Source: Chaenocephalus aceratus | Lineage: Eukaryota; Chordata; Actinopteri; Perciformes; Channichthyidae | Direction: 5' to 3' | DNA length: 64,000 nucleotides | Assembly (NCBI GenBank): GCA_023974075.1 | Contig: JAMFTG010000563.1 | Span: 1-64,000 of the forward strand | Shown: in pieces, positions 63,306 to 64,000 of the stretch | How the letters are laid out: every line of letters begins with the position of its first letter | How positions within the stretch are numbered: position 1 is the first letter of the stretch | Position numbers and translations under genes: made by a program | The notes under the pieces: generated by a model | Databases searched by the model: none | Seen by the model: the letters and a program-made list of their open reading frames with translations, nothing else | What the model was told of the DNA's origin: nothing

Positions 63306-63530
63306 TCTAGCATTACTATACTTGTGGGGACCTACATCTGTTTACATAGTCACGTGTGGGGACTCGCCTCCCTTATGGGGACAAATTGGAGGTCCCCATA
63401 AGGGGGATCATTAATTTTAGGGTGAAGACTTGGTTAGGGTTAGGCATGTGTTGGTTATGGTTAAGGTTAGGATAAGTCTCCAGGAAATGCATGTAAGTCA
63501 ATGTAATGTCCCCTGAAGTGATGTATACAT
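63254..63530. repeat. Second (TG)n plus GTCTAGCATTACTATACTTG repeat, longer copy
   Basis: TG run 63254-63303, then the same block as 62603-62660, extended through CCCTTATGGGGACAAATTGG and GGTTAGGGTTAGGCATG to about 63530. Confidence 0.88.
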
Positions 63531-63617
<87 letters not shown>

Positions 63618-63623
63618 CGTGCG

Positions 63624-63697
<74 letters not shown>
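63531..63697. repeat. (GT)n microsatellite with GCGT interruptions
   Basis: A GT run of about 165 bp, interrupted by a GG step near 63570 and GCGT units near 63613-63630. Confidence 0.95.
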
Positions 63698-63700
<3 letters not shown>

Positions 63701-64000
63701 AGAGTTAGATATGAAGAACATTTCTTTATGATTTGATGAGCTTGAAAAAATATTGTGTTCACTCCTCACAAACAAAAGCAGCGTACGAAGAGGATGATGC
63801 TTCTATAAGACTGTGTGTCTTGGTCCGGGCGCTTAGACTCCATCCATCTTTGGATAAACACATCACATGTATCGGTACAATAAATCACCTCTGGCTGGAA
63901 GAGAGCTCTCTGCTCCATAGTTTCTCTTGTAATAAAACCACGTTGTACATTTTACACATATATAATCTGTTCAATATTTTATATTTAATATTCCATATGT
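63698..64000. other. Unique sequence at window end
   Basis: No feature recognised. Confidence 0.4.

Overview
The window is vertebrate DNA, almost certainly from a ray-finned (probably spiny-rayed) fish. It is intron-rich and AT-rich between genes. It carries very long CA/GT microsatellites, many minisatellites, and dense teleost-type transposable elements: hAT elements with 8-bp target duplications, TTAA-flanked and TIR-type MITEs, L2/CR1-like LINEs, and a dispersed repeat built around GTACTT. I found no bacterial, viral or CRISPR-type content.

Three protein-coding genes are recognised, all on the + strand. (1) nr5a1 (steroidogenic factor 1 / Ff1 nuclear receptor), CDS 24410-36410. (2) psmb7 (20S proteasome beta-2 subunit), CDS 39823-47377, eight coding exons and a predicted 277 residues. 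(3) cdk9 (P-TEFb kinase), CDS 48383-56113, eight coding exons and a predicted 397 residues. In human, NR5A1 and PSMB7 are neighbours on 9q33 and CDK9 is on 9q34, so the order fits conserved linkage. The genes do not form an operon or share a pathway: one is a gonad/adrenal transcription factor and two are housekeeping genes.

Layout: 1-24.4 kb is gene-free and dominated by nested DNA transposons, a 33-bp minisatellite (6.1-7.5 kb) and a 37-bp minisatellite (17.7-18.9 kb). 24.4-36.4 kb is nr5a1. 36.4-39.8 kb is its probable 3' UTR, made largely of repeats, then a spacer. 39.8-47.5 kb is psmb7, with a 1.2-kb minisatellite in intron 3. 47.5-48.4 kb is a short spacer holding the cdk9 promoter. 48.4-56.7 kb is cdk9, with a roughly 290-bp CA tract, a 57-bp minisatellite and two oppositely oriented TIR elements in its introns. 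56.8-64 kb has no recognised exon; it holds microsatellites, a 22-23 bp minisatellite, repeat copies and some unique sequence that could be regulatory.

The two most interesting observations are these. (a) The nr5a1 exon that in mammals is continuous from the FTZ-F1 box to the early ligand-binding domain is split by a roughly 2.7-kb composite insertion (GTACTT repeat plus L2-like LINE). The insertion is flanked by a near-perfect 10-bp direct repeat. Its right end supplies a pyrimidine tract and an AG acceptor that restore the reading frame, so it looks like a newly created intron. (b) The psmb7 intron 3 minisatellite is a tandem amplification of the exon 3 end together with its 5' splice donor, about 41 copies, many with a perfect GTAAGT.
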